Origin: Catenulispora pinistramenti
Lineage (GTDB): Bacteria > Actinomycetota > Actinomycetes > Streptomycetales > Catenulisporaceae
Direction of reading: 5' to 3'
Assembly: GCF_018274385.1 (NCBI RefSeq)
Contig: NZ_JAAFYZ010000059.1
Location: 1-50,207 of the forward strand
DNA: 50,207 nt
Shown here in pieces: positions 8,639 through 20,530 of the stretch (positions are counted from its first letter, which is position 1; every line of letters starts with the position of its first letter). The position numbers and the translations under genes were made by a program. The notes beneath the pieces were generated by a model, which saw only the letters and a program-made list of their open reading frames with translations, was not told the origin of the DNA and made no database searches.

Positions 8639-9624
8639 CTATCCCGCCTGGAACAAATCCAGAATCTCCTCGGCAGCACTGGTAGCGGTGATCCGCCCCG
8701 ACCGCACCTGCTCCTCAAGCCCCGGCGTCAGTGCCCGGACGCCCTCGTGCCCGCGAAGCCGCGCCAGCAGCCGGTCCTCGACCAGGTTCCACACCCAGGC
8801 GACCTGCTGCTCCCGGCGGCGGGCCGCCAGGCTGTCGGTGGCCTCCAGTGCCTTGCGATGGGCGCGGACCTGGTTCCAGATCTCGTCCAGCCCCGTGTCC
8901 TCGCGCGCGCTGCACGTCAGCACCGGCGGCGTCCATGGCGCGTCCGGGGTGCGGAGCAGTCGCAGCGCGCCGGAGAGTTCCCGCGCGGCGGCTCGCGCGT
9001 CGCGCTCGTGCGGGCCGTCGGCCTTGTTGACGGCGATGACGTCGGCGAGTTCCAGCACGCCCTTCTTGATCCCCTGCAACTGGTCCCCGGTTCGGGCCAG
9101 GGCCAGCAGCAGGAAGGTGTCGACCATGCCGGCGACCGCGGTCTCGGACTGCCCGACCCCGACCGTCTCGACCAGTACCACGTCGTAGCCGGCGGCCTCC
9201 ATCACCACCATGCTCTCGCGGGTGGCCTTGGCGACCCCGCCGAGCGTGCCGGAAGTCGGGGACGGCCGCACGAAGGCGGCGGGATCGACGGCCAGCCGCT
9301 CCATCCGCGTCTTGTCGCCCAGGATCGAGCCGCCGGTGCGGGTCGAGGACGGGTCGACCGCGAGCACCGCGACCCGGTGGCCGAGGCCGGTCAGCATCGT
9401 GCCGAGCGCGTCGATGAACGTCGACTTGCCCACGCCGGGCACGCCGGTGACGCCGACCCGTACCGCGCCGCCGGAGTACGGCAGCAGCGCCGTCAGCACC
9501 TGCTGCGCGGTCACCCGGTGATCAGCCCGGGTGGACTCCACCAGCGTGATGGTCCGCGCGATCGCCGGACGAGATCCCGAGCGGACCCCGTCCACGAAGT
9601 ACTGCGGGTCCTGGGGAGCCGGGC

Positions 9625-9628
<4 letters not shown>
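8639..9628 (-). CDS. meaB: Methylmalonyl-CoA mutase chaperone GTPase MeaB
   Basis: This 329-residue P-loop GTPase of the MeaB/ArgK family gates delivery of adenosylcobalamin and protects methylmalonyl-CoA mutase from inactivation. The Walker A motif is [13 protein letters not shown] (near residue 58), and Walker B/switch elements follow, with the [12 protein letters not shown] segment diagnostic of the family. [15 protein letters not shown] supplies the NKxD guanine-specificity motif. It overlaps the 3' end of mutB by four bases, so the mutase and its chaperone are translationally coupled. It is the last gene of the leftward operon. Confidence 0.96.
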
Positions 9629-11873
<2,245 letters not shown>

Positions 11874-11874
<1 letters not shown>

Positions 11875-13847
11875 CAGAACTCTCCGATCGCCGCATAGGC
11901 GGTATTCAGCGCGGACAGTACATCGCAGCCCACGTAGACGAACTCCTCGACACCGGCCTCGCGGTACTCCTCAGCCCGCTCCCCCGGACGTCCGGCGAGC
12001 CAGATCCGCTGTATCCCGGCCTCACCGAGGATCCGCGCGACTTCTGTGGCGTGTTCGGCATACAGCGCGTCGCTTGAACACAGACACGCGATCTTCGCCT
12101 CGCTGTCGGCCAGCGCCGCCCGCAAGGCGTCGGCATCCACACCGGAACCGGACTCGACAGGCACCGGGACGACGACGCCCTCGATCCCGCCGGCCTGGAA
12201 CAGGTTGGCGGCGAACGACGACCGCGCCGAATACACCGCCTCGGAACCGAGCGCGACCAACGCGATCCGCGGCCGCGACCCGTCCCTGACGAGCAGTTCC
12301 TCCGCACGGTCCCGCAACGCCTCGAACGCCTCGGCCCTGCGCACCCGGGGCAAACCGCCGCCGCGCCGCCCGGGCCGCCGCACGCTGGTCAGCGCCTTCT
12401 CGCCGAGGTTCGGGAACTCGCTGACCCCCAGGATCGGCTCGCGGCGGCGCGCGATGGCCGCCGTCCGGCGCTCCCAGGCCGCGCCGATCCGCTCGGCGAC
12501 CAGCCCGCCGACCAGCGCCGAACGCATCCCGCCGGCCCGCTCGATCTCCTGGAACCAGGCCCAGGCGGCGCGCGCCAGGTCGTCCGTGAGCCGTTCGACG
12601 TACCAGGACCCGCCCGCCGGATCCACGACCCGGCCCAGGTGCGACTCGTCCAGCAGGATCGACTGGGTGTTGCGGGCGACCCGGCGGGTGAAGTCGTCGG
12701 GGAGGCCGACGACGTCGTCGAACGGCAGCACCGTGACGGACTCCGCGCCGCCGACCCCGGCCGCCATGCAGGCCACGGTGGTGCGCAGGATGTTCACCCA
12801 GGGGTCGCGCTCGGTCATCATCACCGAGGAGGTGACGGCGTGCAGCCGGTTCGACGCGGCGGCCTCCGGCGCCCCGGACGCCTCCAGCACCCGGGCCCAC
12901 AGCCGGCGGGCCACGCGCAGCTTCGCGATGGTCAGGAACTGATCGGCGGTCGCGGCGTACCGGAACTCCAGTTGCCCGGCGGCATCCGCGACCGGCAGTC
13001 CGGCGTCAGTGAGCTGCCGCAGGTAGGCGACCGCAGTAGCCAGAGCGGAGCCGAGTTCCTGCGCCGGAGAAGCCCCGGCGTCGTGGTAGGCGAGCGCGTC
13101 GACTGTCAGGGCCCGTACTCCCGGGTACCGCTGAGCGCAGGTCCCGGCGAGCTCGGCGGCCTCGGCGAGCAGGCTCTCGGTCCGCTCGTCCGCGCCGGTT
13201 CGGGCGAGCAGCCCGAGCGGGTCGGCGCCGAGGTTGCCGGTGGCCTGGCCGTCGGGCACGCCGCGCTCGTCGTAGAGCTTGAACAGACGTTGTGCGGCCG
13301 CGCCGAAATCGGGCCCGGCATCGAGCACCACAGCGGCCAGATCGAGGTAGACGCCGTCGAGTACCTTCGGCAGCGCGTCGATCGGCAGGCCCTGGTCGCC
13401 GATTTCGAGCCACAGCGAGGTGACGCCGTTCTCCAGGTCGGCGAGTACGGCCTGGTTCGCCGCGTCCGGGCGCGGATCGCCGTGGTACTGCCGGATGTCC
13501 CAGCCGTCGAGGACGGCGCCGTGCGGGCGGTTTCCGCGGACATACGGTGCGGTGCCCGGGAATCCCGGGTCAGGGGCCTGATCGTCGGCCGTGTAGAGCG
13601 GCTGGGCGGACAGGCCGTCCTCCAGCGCCGTGCTCAGTGCCTTCTCAGCATCCTGACCTTCCAGCCCCGGCTTCCCCGACTTCGCCAGCACTCCGGCGAC
13701 CAGTCGCCGCCACTGCTCGCGGCTCGGGGCCGGGAACAGCGAGGCCAGGGCGAGATCGCCGTCTTGGACGCCGAGGTCTTCGTCTTCACCGTGGGAGCCG
13801 GTCCCGGTACGGGCTGTGGTCTCCCCGGCGGCAGCCGGCGGTGTCAT
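11874..13847 (-). CDS. mutA: Methylmalonyl-CoA mutase small subunit
   Basis: This 657-residue non-catalytic partner of MutB has the same barrel-plus-Rossmann layout. Its C-terminal domain lacks the DxHxxG cobalamin motif; the equivalent place reads [14 protein letters not shown], as expected for MutA. The frame is open further upstream to 14063. The start chosen is the ATG at 13847, because GAGGAGG lies eight bases before it and the preceding residues do not resemble the family; an in-frame ATG at 13886 is the alternative. It is first in the mutAB-meaB operon. Confidence 0.95.
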
Positions 13848-14014
13848 CTCCAAGGCCTCCTCGCGGGGTGTCTTCGCTCGCGACATTGCCCGACGCCGCG
13901 CTACCGCGTCAACTCCGCGTAGTGCCCCTGTGACGTGGCGAAGGACACAGTTGGACAGCGGGGCGGGAGAACTGGACGCCGGGGGTGGGAGAACCCCGGC
14001 AGTAGCGCCAGAGT

Positions 14015-14030
14015 GTTCATATATGTGAAC
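14015..14030. promoter_or_regulatory. Candidate operator between mutA and the GH79-like gene
   Basis: GTTCATATATGTGAAC is a near-perfect inverted repeat with TGAAC half sites and an A+T-rich core. It is in the middle of the divergent region (13848-14104) and is the only A+T-rich patch there. It could serve either direction. The evidence is symmetry and position alone. Confidence 0.4.
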
Positions 14031-14104
14031 GCCAGTCATCCCTGTGAAGTTTTTACCCGCCAACTACTTGTGCCGGCCGTATGCGCGTACGACATTGCCG
14101 TGTC

Positions 14105-15607
14105 ATGAGAATCAGTACGCATAGGCGCACCACGGCCCTCGGCACCGCTGTAGTCGCCGCTGCTCTGATCGGCGGGGCTCTGATCGGCGCTGGGACGGCA
14201 CAGGCGTCCGGTACCTCGGCCGACCCGGCTTCGGAAGCCGCCGCGTCGGGTTCGGAAGCCGCCGCGTCGGCAGCGGCGGGCCTGGCCATCACCGTCCACC
14301 CCGACCAGACCGGCCACCGGCTGAGCCCGGGGTTCGTCGGCTTCTCCTTCGGCGCCGCGACCGTCGCCGCCGACAACTACTCCAGCACCGACCTGGCCGG
14401 GTATCTCAGCACCCTCGGCCCCGGCGGGACCCTCCGGGTCGGCGGCAACTCCGGCGACACCACGTTCTGGACCTCGACCGGCGAGACCGCGCCGAGCTGG
14501 GCCACCTCCGGCACCATCACCCCGGCCAAGCTCCAGCCGCTGGCCGCGATCGCGAAGGCGACGGGCTGGAAGGTGATCCTCGCGGTGAACCTCAAGCACC
14601 GCGATCCGGCCCGGGCCGCCGACGAGGCCCGGTACGCGCGGCAGATCTTCGGCCGGTCGCTGCTGGCCGTCGAGGTCGGCAACGAGCCCAACTTCTACGA
14701 GACCGACCCGGCCGCCTACTACGCCGACTTCGAGACCTACGCCTCGGCGATCCGCGCGGCGGTCCCGGGCATCGCGCTGACCGGGCCGGACGCCGAGACC
14801 AACCACAGCTCCTGGCTCGGCGGGTTCGCCGCGGCCGACGCCGCGCACCCGGACGTCTCGCTGGTCACCGACCACACCTACCCGACCAGCGCGTGCGGCG
14901 GTTCGGTCGCGACCATCGCGCAGCTGCTCGGCACGGCGTCCGCGCAGTACGAGAACGCCAACGCGCAGGCGGCTTTGAGCGCGGCCCGCCAGCTCCACGT
15001 GCCGGCCGCGATGACCGAGACCAACTCGACCGTGTGCGCCGGGACGGCCGGGGTCAGCGACACGTTCGCGTCCGCGTTGTGGGCTCTGGACTACAACCTC
15101 CTGCTCGCGCAGGACGGCGTCGCCAGCGCCGAGTTCATGGACGGCACCAACGCGGCCGGCTGCGACCCTTACACCCCGCTGTGCCCGACGTCCGGCGATC
15201 TGACGGCGCGGCCGCTGTACTACGGGATGCTCGCGACCGAGCTCGTCGGCGGCGGCGACTTCGTGGCGCTGGACGATCCGGACTCCGCCGACGTGCGGGC
15301 CTACGCCGTCCGCGACGGCGGTCACCTGACGGTCGTGCTCGACGACGTCCAGGACCCGGCCAGTCATCCGGCGACGACCGTCGACCTGGCCTTGGGCCTG
15401 AACGGGTTGCAGCACGGCAGCCTCACCGCGCTGACCACGACGTCACCGGACGGTTTGGCGGCCACCTCCGGGATCACGCTCGGGGGCGGGCAGGTCGGGG
15501 CGCACGGAGCGTTCCCGGCGCCGCGGCAGACGCCGGTGGCGGTGCGGCATGGCAGCGCGAGCGTGACGGTGCGGGCGGGGAGTGCTGTGATCATCCGATT
15601 CAGCTGA
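14105..15607 (+). CDS. Secreted GH79-like beta-glycosidase
   Basis: This protein of about 500 residues has a Sec signal peptide (residues 1-34, hydrophobic core ALGTAVVAAALIGGALIGAG, cleavage near AQA-S). An Ala/Ser spacer is followed by a clan-A TIM barrel. Glu194 in EVGNEPNFY fits the acid/base, and Glu305 in MTETNS the nucleophile. A C-terminal beta-sandwich starts near residue 400. The pattern resembles GH79 (heparanase/beta-glucuronidase type), so uronic-acid-decorated glycans are plausible substrates. The start is the ATG at 14105; an in-frame ATG at 14081 gives eight more residues. It diverges from mutA with no obvious functional link. Family-level confidence is good, substrate unknown. 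Confidence 0.82.
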   Translation: MRISTHRRTTALGTAVVAAALIGGALIGAGTAQASGTSADPASEAAASGSEAAASAAAGLAITVHPDQTGHRLSPGFVGFSFGAATVAADNYSSTDLAGYLSTLGPGGTLRVGGNSGDTTFWTSTGETAPSWATSGTITPAKLQPLAAIAKATGWKVILAVNLKHRDPARAADEARYARQIFGRSLLAVEVGNEPNFYETDPAAYYADFETYASAIRAAVPGIALTGPDAETNHSSWLGGFAAADAAHPDVSLVTDHTYPTSACGGSVATIAQLLGTASAQYENANAQAALSAARQLHVPAAMTETNSTVCAGTAGVSDTFASALWALDYNLLLAQDGVASAEFMDGTNAAGCDPYTPLCPTSGDLTARPLYYGMLATELVGGGDFVALDDPDSADVRAYAVRDGGHLTVVLDDVQDPASHPATTVDLALGLNGLQHGSLTALTTTSPDGLAATSGITLGGGQVGAHGAFPAPRQTPVAVRHGSASVTVRAGSAVIIRFS

Positions 15608-15630
15608 CGAGGCCCACCAAGCTGCCGGGC

Positions 15631-16128
15631 TCAGTGTGCGGAGGGTGCGGTGGGTACGGAATGTGCGGCCGAGCTGGGAGTCTGGGGCGGTCCGGTAAGG
15701 CTTCCGCTCGGCGTCGGTCCGGTGCTCTGTCCGGTGCTCTGTCCGGTGCTCTGTCCCGTCGCCTGTCCGGCCGGCGACGAAGCCGACGCCGACGCGCTGG
15801 CATCGTGGTGGCCGTCGCCGTCGGTCGTCCCGGGCGTCGAGGACGGGCCCGGCGCGATCACGCTCGTCGTGGCCTTCGGTGGCGCCAACGGACCCGGGTG
15901 CTCGGGCGCGGGCCCGGGATGACCGGCCAGCACGACAACGGCGGTGGCCACGGCGCCGACCGCGACCCCGCCGAGGGCCAGCGCCGACATCCGCAGCGGC
16001 AGCCGCCGTCCGCGGGCCGGCGGCCGGATCGCGGCCACCCGCCGGGCCAGTTCCGCCGAGGGCTGGATCTCCTCGGCCCGGGTGGCGAAGTGGGAACGCA
16101 GTGCCTCTTGCTGCCCTTCGTCGCTCAT
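15631..16128 (-). CDS. Membrane-anchored partner of the ECF sigma factor (putative anti-sigma)
   Basis: This 165-residue protein has a cytosolic N-terminal region (residues 1-45), one transmembrane segment (SALALGGVAVGAVATAVVV, about 48-66) and an extracytoplasmic Pro/Ser/Thr-rich tail. The tail contains a GQST repeat encoded by 12-bp tandem units at 15721-15768. Its ATG overlaps the sigma-factor stop (ATGA), the usual arrangement for a sigma/anti-sigma pair. No zinc-binding HxxxCxxC motif is present, so it is not a classical ZAS anti-sigma. The regulatory role is inferred from coupling and topology only. It converges on the GH79-like gene with a 23-bp gap. Confidence 0.75.
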   Translation of the reverse strand: MSDEGQQEALRSHFATRAEEIQPSAELARRVAAIRPPARGRRLPLRMSALALGGVAVGAVATAVVVLAGHPGPAPEHPGPLAPPKATTSVIAPGPSSTPGTTDGDGHHDASASASASSPAGQATGQSTGQSTGQSTGPTPSGSLTGPPQTPSSAAHSVPTAPSAH

Positions 16129-16721
16129 CGTGGCGCCTCACTTGTCGAGGTCAGTCGGCCGTGGAGCGCCTTGAGCGCCCGGGACGCGTGGGTCTTCACC
16201 GAGCCGGTCGAGATGCCCAGGGTGTGGGCGATCTCGCGCTCGTCCAGATCGCACCAGTACCGCAGCACCACGACCGCCCGCTGCCGGGCCGGGAGCGCGG
16301 CCAGGCCGGCGGCCAGGTCGCCGGACGCGTCGGCGTCCCCGGGCGGGGTGAGCGCGTCGCGGCCGGAACCGAGCAGGTCCAGGTCGGTGGCGTCGCCGAT
16401 CGGGGTGTCCCGGCCGCGTCTGAGCTTGCGCGAGCGGTCGATCGCCAGGTTCACCAGCACTTTGCGGGAGTAGGCCTCGGGATTGTCGTGCCCGACCCGC
16501 CGCCAGTGCCGCGCCGTCCGCTCCAGCGACACCTGCACCAGGTCCTCCGCGATGTGCCGGTCATCGACGAGGAACACGGCCGTGCGCAGCAGCCTGTGCA
16601 TGCTCGCGCGCGCGAAGGCCTCGAAGTCCGGCTCCGCCCGTTTCCCCAACGCCGCGCTCCCGTCAGCCACGCACAGCCCCGACGCGGCCGGCCCGGCGGC
16701 CGCGGGGACTGGACGGTACAC
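16125..16721 (-). CDS. ECF RNA polymerase sigma factor, SigE-like family
   Basis: This sigma-70 family ECF factor has up to 198 residues. Region 2 spans about residues 30-90, with FLVDDRHIAEDLVQVSLERT for the -10/core contact. Region 4 covers about residues 130-190, containing LPARQRAVVVLRYWCDLDE and the helix-turn-helix IAHTLGISTGSVKTHASRAL. The first 25-30 residues are not conserved, so the true start may be an internal GTG near 16670 rather than 16721. The downstream overlapping membrane protein is its likely regulator. Targets cannot be read from the sequence. Confidence 0.9.
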   Translation of the reverse strand: MYRPVPAAAGPAASGLCVADGSAALGKRAEPDFEAFARASMHRLLRTAVFLVDDRHIAEDLVQVSLERTARHWRRVGHDNPEAYSRKVLVNLAIDRSRKLRRGRDTPIGDATDLDLLGSGRDALTPPGDADASGDLAAGLAALPARQRAVVVLRYWCDLDEREIAHTLGISTGSVKTHASRALKALHGRLTSTSEAPR

Positions 16722-16732
16722 CAGTTGATCCG

Positions 16733-17140
16733 TCAGTGCGACGCCGATGCCGAGGGCTGCGACACCGGCGCGGCCGACGCCGAGGCCGAGGGTTCCGGCG
16801 CGGCCGACGCCGACGCCGAGGGTTCCGACGCGGCCGACGCCGACGCCGAGGGTTCCGACGCGGCCGACGCCGACGCCGAGGGTTCCGACGCGGCCGAGCC
16901 CGAGGCCGACACTGAGGGCACCGGAGCGGCCGACGCCGACGCCGAGGGCTGCGGACCGCCGGGCACCGAAGGCGCCGCCGAAGGCCCGGTCGACGCCGAC
17001 GTCGCCGGACTACTGCCAGTGCCACTACCGCCGGCCGACGCCGCCTGCGAGACCCCGACGCTGATCCCGGTCACGGCGAGCACGCCCAGCCCCACCCCGA
17101 TCCCCGTCGTCCGCAAGCTCCGCTTCCTGGGATTCGCCAT
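16733..17140 (-). CDS. Secreted Ser/Ala-repeat protein
   Basis: This 135-residue protein has a basic N-terminus and hydrophobic signal segment (TGIGVGLGVLAVTGISVGVS), then a low-complexity tail built from the ten-residue unit EPSASASAAS repeated four to five times. The DNA unit is 30 bp, at about 16741-16935. An AGGAGGG ribosome site seven bases before the ATG at 17140 supports it as a real gene. No fold or function can be assigned; a cell-surface spacer or glycosylated stalk is possible. It lies 11 bp upstream of the sigma-factor gene in the same direction, so it may head that operon. Confidence 0.7.
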   Translation of the reverse strand: MANPRKRSLRTTGIGVGLGVLAVTGISVGVSQAASAGGSGTGSSPATSASTGPSAAPSVPGGPQPSASASAAPVPSVSASGSAASEPSASASAASEPSASASAASEPSASASAAPEPSASASAAPVSQPSASASH

Positions 17141-17391
17141 GTCACACCCTCCTGCCGGCGGGCCCGTCGCCCTGCCACGCCCTCATCAACGACGCCTGCG
17201 CACGGCCGCGTTGACACGGGCCCCGACTTTCTTGCGTGTCCGGCTTGCGTGCCCGGGCTGAAACGGTTCGTCAGCTGATGCCAGGCTTCCAGTTCTCCCC
17301 AGGCACTTCATGAACCGTCCGTGCCCTCCCGATCCCCCGAGCGCCAGGGGCACTGTGGCAGAACCCAGCCCGGAGACCGAAGGGACACAAC

Positions 17392-18132
17392 ATGTCTGAC
17401 TCCCGTACCACCCGGCACCGCGTGGCGGCCCTGCTCGGCGCCTCGGCGCTGGCGCTGCTCGCGGCGCCGCAGGCCGGGGCGGCGACCGCCGGCCACGCGG
17501 CGGCGGACCACGCGGCCGCCGGGACCGTGACGGCGACCGCCGGGACCGTCACCGCATCGGCTGTCGACTCGGCCAACGTCTCCACCACGATCCACGACAA
17601 CTGGACCGGCCAGTGCATGGACCTGCCCGGGTACGGCAGCGTGGGCGTCAACACCCCGGTGTCGCAGTACCCGTGCGACACCAGCGAGAGCGGCGACAAC
17701 CAGGACTTCCACCTGAACCCGACCCGCGTGGTCAGCGGCGTCCAGCTCTACGAGGTCGTGAACGACAAGTCCGGCCTGTGCCTGGACCTCCCCGGCTACG
17801 GCTCGGACCCGGCCGGCACCCACCTGTACGTCTACACCTGCGACTCCAACCCGGCCAACGACAACCAGGAATGGTCGGTCTGGAACATGACCGCCCCCGG
17901 CGGCACGGCCCTGAGCTCGGTCTTCGAGAACTTCAAGGCCAGCGGCTCGACGGTCATCTCCCCGACCAGCGGCGGCCAGTGCCTCGACGTCAGCGGCTTC
18001 GCCGACGGCTCGGACGCGGTCGCCGGCGCCGACTGGGCCATGAACGCACCCCTGACCATCTGCTCGTGGGCCAACTTCGGCCTGGACGATCACCTGTGGG
18101 CGTTCCTGGACCAGTGGACCGCCACACCGTGA
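17392..18132 (+). CDS. Secreted stand-alone ricin-type (beta-trefoil) lectin
   Basis: This 246-residue protein has a signal peptide (residues 1-30, ALLGASALALLAAPQAGA) and a short Ala/Thr/Val spacer. It carries one beta-trefoil carbohydrate-binding domain with CMDLPGYGS, CLDLPGYGS and CLDVSGFAD subdomain starts. QDF, QEW and DHLW mark the sugar-pocket or core positions. There is no catalytic domain, so it should act as an extracellular sugar-binding protein. AAGGGA precedes the ATG at 17392. A 251-bp non-coding region separates it from the divergent repeat-protein gene. Confidence 0.85.
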   Translation: MSDSRTTRHRVAALLGASALALLAAPQAGAATAGHAAADHAAAGTVTATAGTVTASAVDSANVSTTIHDNWTGQCMDLPGYGSVGVNTPVSQYPCDTSESGDNQDFHLNPTRVVSGVQLYEVVNDKSGLCLDLPGYGSDPAGTHLYVYTCDSNPANDNQEWSVWNMTAPGGTALSSVFENFKASGSTVISPTSGGQCLDVSGFADGSDAVAGADWAMNAPLTICSWANFGLDDHLWAFLDQWTATP

Positions 18133-18245
18133 CGCGCCGGTGGGCCGTGCGGGCCGTGCGGGCCGTGCGGCGGTTACGTTCGAGCGCGGAGGGTAACTGA
18201 GAACCCTTGCGAGCGTAGCGATCGCTCCGGAACGGAGGCCCAGCC

Positions 18246-18698
18246 ATGGTTGCGACAATTGTTGTGGTGCTGGTGGTCATCTTCGTGTTGCGAAGCTTGG
18301 CGAAGGCCAATAGATCGGGCACCTCCAGATCGGGCAGCTGGACAGCCAAGACTTTCCAAACGCCGCCCAGCACCACGACCAAGCCAGTCTCCTATACGCC
18401 TGCTCCTCCGACGTATCCGACGTATCCGACACCTCCGACGACCTCGCAGGGATCGGACGGATACATCCCCCAGGGAATCGACTACGCCGATTCGGGATCG
18501 TCGCACCACCACGGCGAGCCCTCGCACCACGACACAAACTCGTCGCACCACGGTTCAAGCTCGTCGCACCATGACACGAGCTCGTCGCACCACAACTGGG
18601 GCTCGTCCCACCACGACACAAGCTCATCGCACCACGATTCGAGCTCATCGCACCACGATACGAGCTCGTCATCCCACGACGGAGGCTCGTTCTTCTGA
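18246..18698 (+). CDS. Small membrane-anchored histidine-repeat protein
   Basis: This 150-residue protein has an N-terminal transmembrane helix (ATIVVVLVVIFVL, residues 3-15), a Pro/Thr/Tyr linker with PTYPTYPTPP, and a 75-residue tail of repeated SSHHDTSS/SSHHDSSS units carrying nine His pairs. The DNA is a diverged 15- to 18-bp tandem repeat (18490-18690). ACGGAGG seven bases before the ATG at 18246 supports translation. HH pairs with nearby Asp would suit Zn, Ni or Cu binding at the membrane face, but that is inference; I do not recognise a named family. Confidence 0.7.
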   Translation: MVATIVVVLVVIFVLRSLAKANRSGTSRSGSWTAKTFQTPPSTTTKPVSYTPAPPTYPTYPTPPTTSQGSDGYIPQGIDYADSGSSHHHGEPSHHDTNSSHHGSSSSHHDTSSSHHNWGSSHHDTSSSHHDSSSSHHDTSSSSHDGGSFF

Positions 18699-18706
18699 TC
18701 CCGGAA

Positions 18707-18742
18707 GCGGCGGGACCCGGACCTGAACCCGAGCCCCGCCGC
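18707..18742. terminator. Candidate bidirectional terminator
   Basis: GCGGCGGG (18707-18714) pairs with CCCGCCGC (18735-18742) between two convergent genes whose stops are 64 bp apart. The loop is 20 bases, so this is weaker than the other terminators in the window. Confidence 0.5.
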
Positions 18743-18762
18743 CTCATCGCACCAGCGTCAGC

Positions 18763-20517
18763 TCACCATCCCACCGCGATCTCCAGCCACTGCGGATTGG
18801 CGTGCGAGATGTACGATGACTGCCCGTCCACGTCGTCATACGGGAACCCGTACGCCAGCCCGTTGATCGCGTTCTCGTGCCAGAACTGCGCGTAGTAGTT
18901 CGCCGGCGCCGCCTGGTAGTACTGGCTCGGGTCCTGCTGCTGCGCCGCCGGCAGTGTGGCGACGTGCCGGTTCAGCGCGGCGCACATCGTCGGGTTGCTC
19001 GCCATCGAGCCCGCGCAGCCGAAGATGTTCTGCGTGGTCTCGTTCACGCCCGCCGACGCGGCGTACGCCGTGAAGTAGTTCGCGTTCGCGCCGCCGGCCT
19101 GGAAGCTGGGGTCGCTGCCGGGGGCGATGATGCGGTACGGCGCCTGGGTCTGCGCCAGCACCTTGAACTCCGGCGGCACCGAGTCGATGAACCGCTGAAA
19201 GGTCACCGACCGGTCCTCGGCGAATACCGACTGCGTCTCCCCGACCTGCACGTCGTACCCGTCGTGGGTGTGCAGCCGCATCGCCAGCTTCAGCCCGAAG
19301 GCGTCGACCCGGGTGGTGTTGCCGTTGAACTGGTCGGGGCCGACCGTGAACTCGATGAAGTCGTAGTACGGGCTGGTCGGCGAGCCGAGGTAGAAGTACA
19401 TCCGCCCCGAGCTGTTGACCGGCATGTCGAAGTACGGCTGGTCGGCGATCGAGTGCGTCTGCCCGTCGAAGCTCCAGTAGACCTGGCTGTCCGGGTACTT
19501 GCCGTTGGTCCGGTTCAGGATCTTCAGCATCAGCACGTTCTGCGCCGGCGGGATCGTGGTGGTGTCGCCCCAGAACGGGTCGGTCGTCGGCGTGCTGGTC
19601 AGCACCGCGAACTCCCACAGCGAGTAGCCGTAGGCCGTCGCGCGCTGCGTCCCGTACATCCGCACGTACCGCCCGGTCCCGCTGACCGTCAGGTTCTCCA
19701 CGCCACCGGCCCCGGTGGTCGTGGAGTAGACCGTCGTCCACGCGGTGCCGTCCTCCGAGGTCTGGATCTGGTACGCCTTCCCGTATGCGGCCTCCCAGTT
19801 CAGCGTCACCCCGCAGATGGCCTGCGACGTCCCCAGATCCACCTGGAGCCACTGCGGATCAGAGAACTGCGAAGACCAGCGCGTCCCGGTGTTCCCGTCC
19901 ACGGCGGCCGAGGCCGGGAAGTCCGCGTTCTCCTCCGACGAAGCCGTGGCCGGCCGGTTCAGAGCGGCGTTGTCGGCACACGAGCCGTTGCTCGATCCCG
20001 GCGGGCCGTAAACGGCGAGCTCGAACAGCGAGTAGCCATAGGCGGTGTTCCGCGCCGTCCCGTCCATCCGGATGTACCGACCGCTGCCGGTGACATTCAG
20101 CGTCTCGGTGCCGCCGGGGCCGGTGGTCGTCGAATAGATCGACGTCCACGTGGTCCCGTCCGGCGAGGTCTGGATCTCATACGCCTTGGCCGAGGCCGTC
20201 TCCCACGTCAGCACGACCTGGCAGATGCTCTGAGTGCTCCCCAGATCCACCTGGAGCCACTGCGGATCAGAGAACTGCGACGACCAGCGCGTCCCGGTGT
20301 TCCCGTCCACGGCGGCCGAGGCCGGAAACGCGTCGCTCTCCACCGACGAAGCCGTGGCCGTCTTGTTCAGCGCCAGGTTCGTCGTCGTATCGCAGGACGC
20401 GGCGCGGGCCTTGGTCCCGGTGGCCGCGTTGAAGCCGAGCACACTGGCCAGCAACGCGATGACCAGTGCCACGATGAGCTGTGGCCGCCGACGTAGCGGC
20501 CGCCTTCTGTCATACAT
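18763..20517 (-). CDS. Secreted GH64 beta-1,3-glucanase with two F5/8 (discoidin) modules
   Basis: This 584-residue enzyme has an arginine-rich start, a signal helix (LIVALVIALLASVLGF), two F5/8 type C carbohydrate modules (about residues 42-171 and 180-306) and a GH64 domain (about 314-584). In the catalytic domain Glu389 (DFIEF) and Asp405 (RVDAFG) are 16 residues apart. That matches the spacing I recall for the catalytic pair of laminaripentaose-producing beta-1,3-glucanase. GGAGG six bases before the ATG at 20517 fixes the start. It follows the GH16-containing gene by 13 bp in the same operon. Expected action is hydrolysis of fungal or plant beta-1,3-glucan outside the cell. Confidence 0.9.
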   Translation of the reverse strand: MYDRRRPLRRRPQLIVALVIALLASVLGFNAATGTKARAASCDTTTNLALNKTATASSVESDAFPASAAVDGNTGTRWSSQFSDPQWLQVDLGSTQSICQVVLTWETASAKAYEIQTSPDGTTWTSIYSTTTGPGGTETLNVTGSGRYIRMDGTARNTAYGYSLFELAVYGPPGSSNGSCADNAALNRPATASSEENADFPASAAVDGNTGTRWSSQFSDPQWLQVDLGTSQAICGVTLNWEAAYGKAYQIQTSEDGTAWTTVYSTTTGAGGVENLTVSGTGRYVRMYGTQRATAYGYSLWEFAVLTSTPTTDPFWGDTTTIPPAQNVLMLKILNRTNGKYPDSQVYWSFDGQTHSIADQPYFDMPVNSSGRMYFYLGSPTSPYYDFIEFTVGPDQFNGNTTRVDAFGLKLAMRLHTHDGYDVQVGETQSVFAEDRSVTFQRFIDSVPPEFKVLAQTQAPYRIIAPGSDPSFQAGGANANYFTAYAASAGVNETTQNIFGCAGSMASNPTMCAALNRHVATLPAAQQQDPSQYYQAAPANYYAQFWHENAINGLAYGFPYDDVDGQSSYISHANPQWLEIAVGW

Positions 20518-20530
20518 GATCGTCCTCCGG

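Noticed and set aside
15608-15630. Terminator between the GH79-like gene and the sigma partner
   Set aside because: The gap is only 23 bp and no stem longer than a few bases can be drawn.
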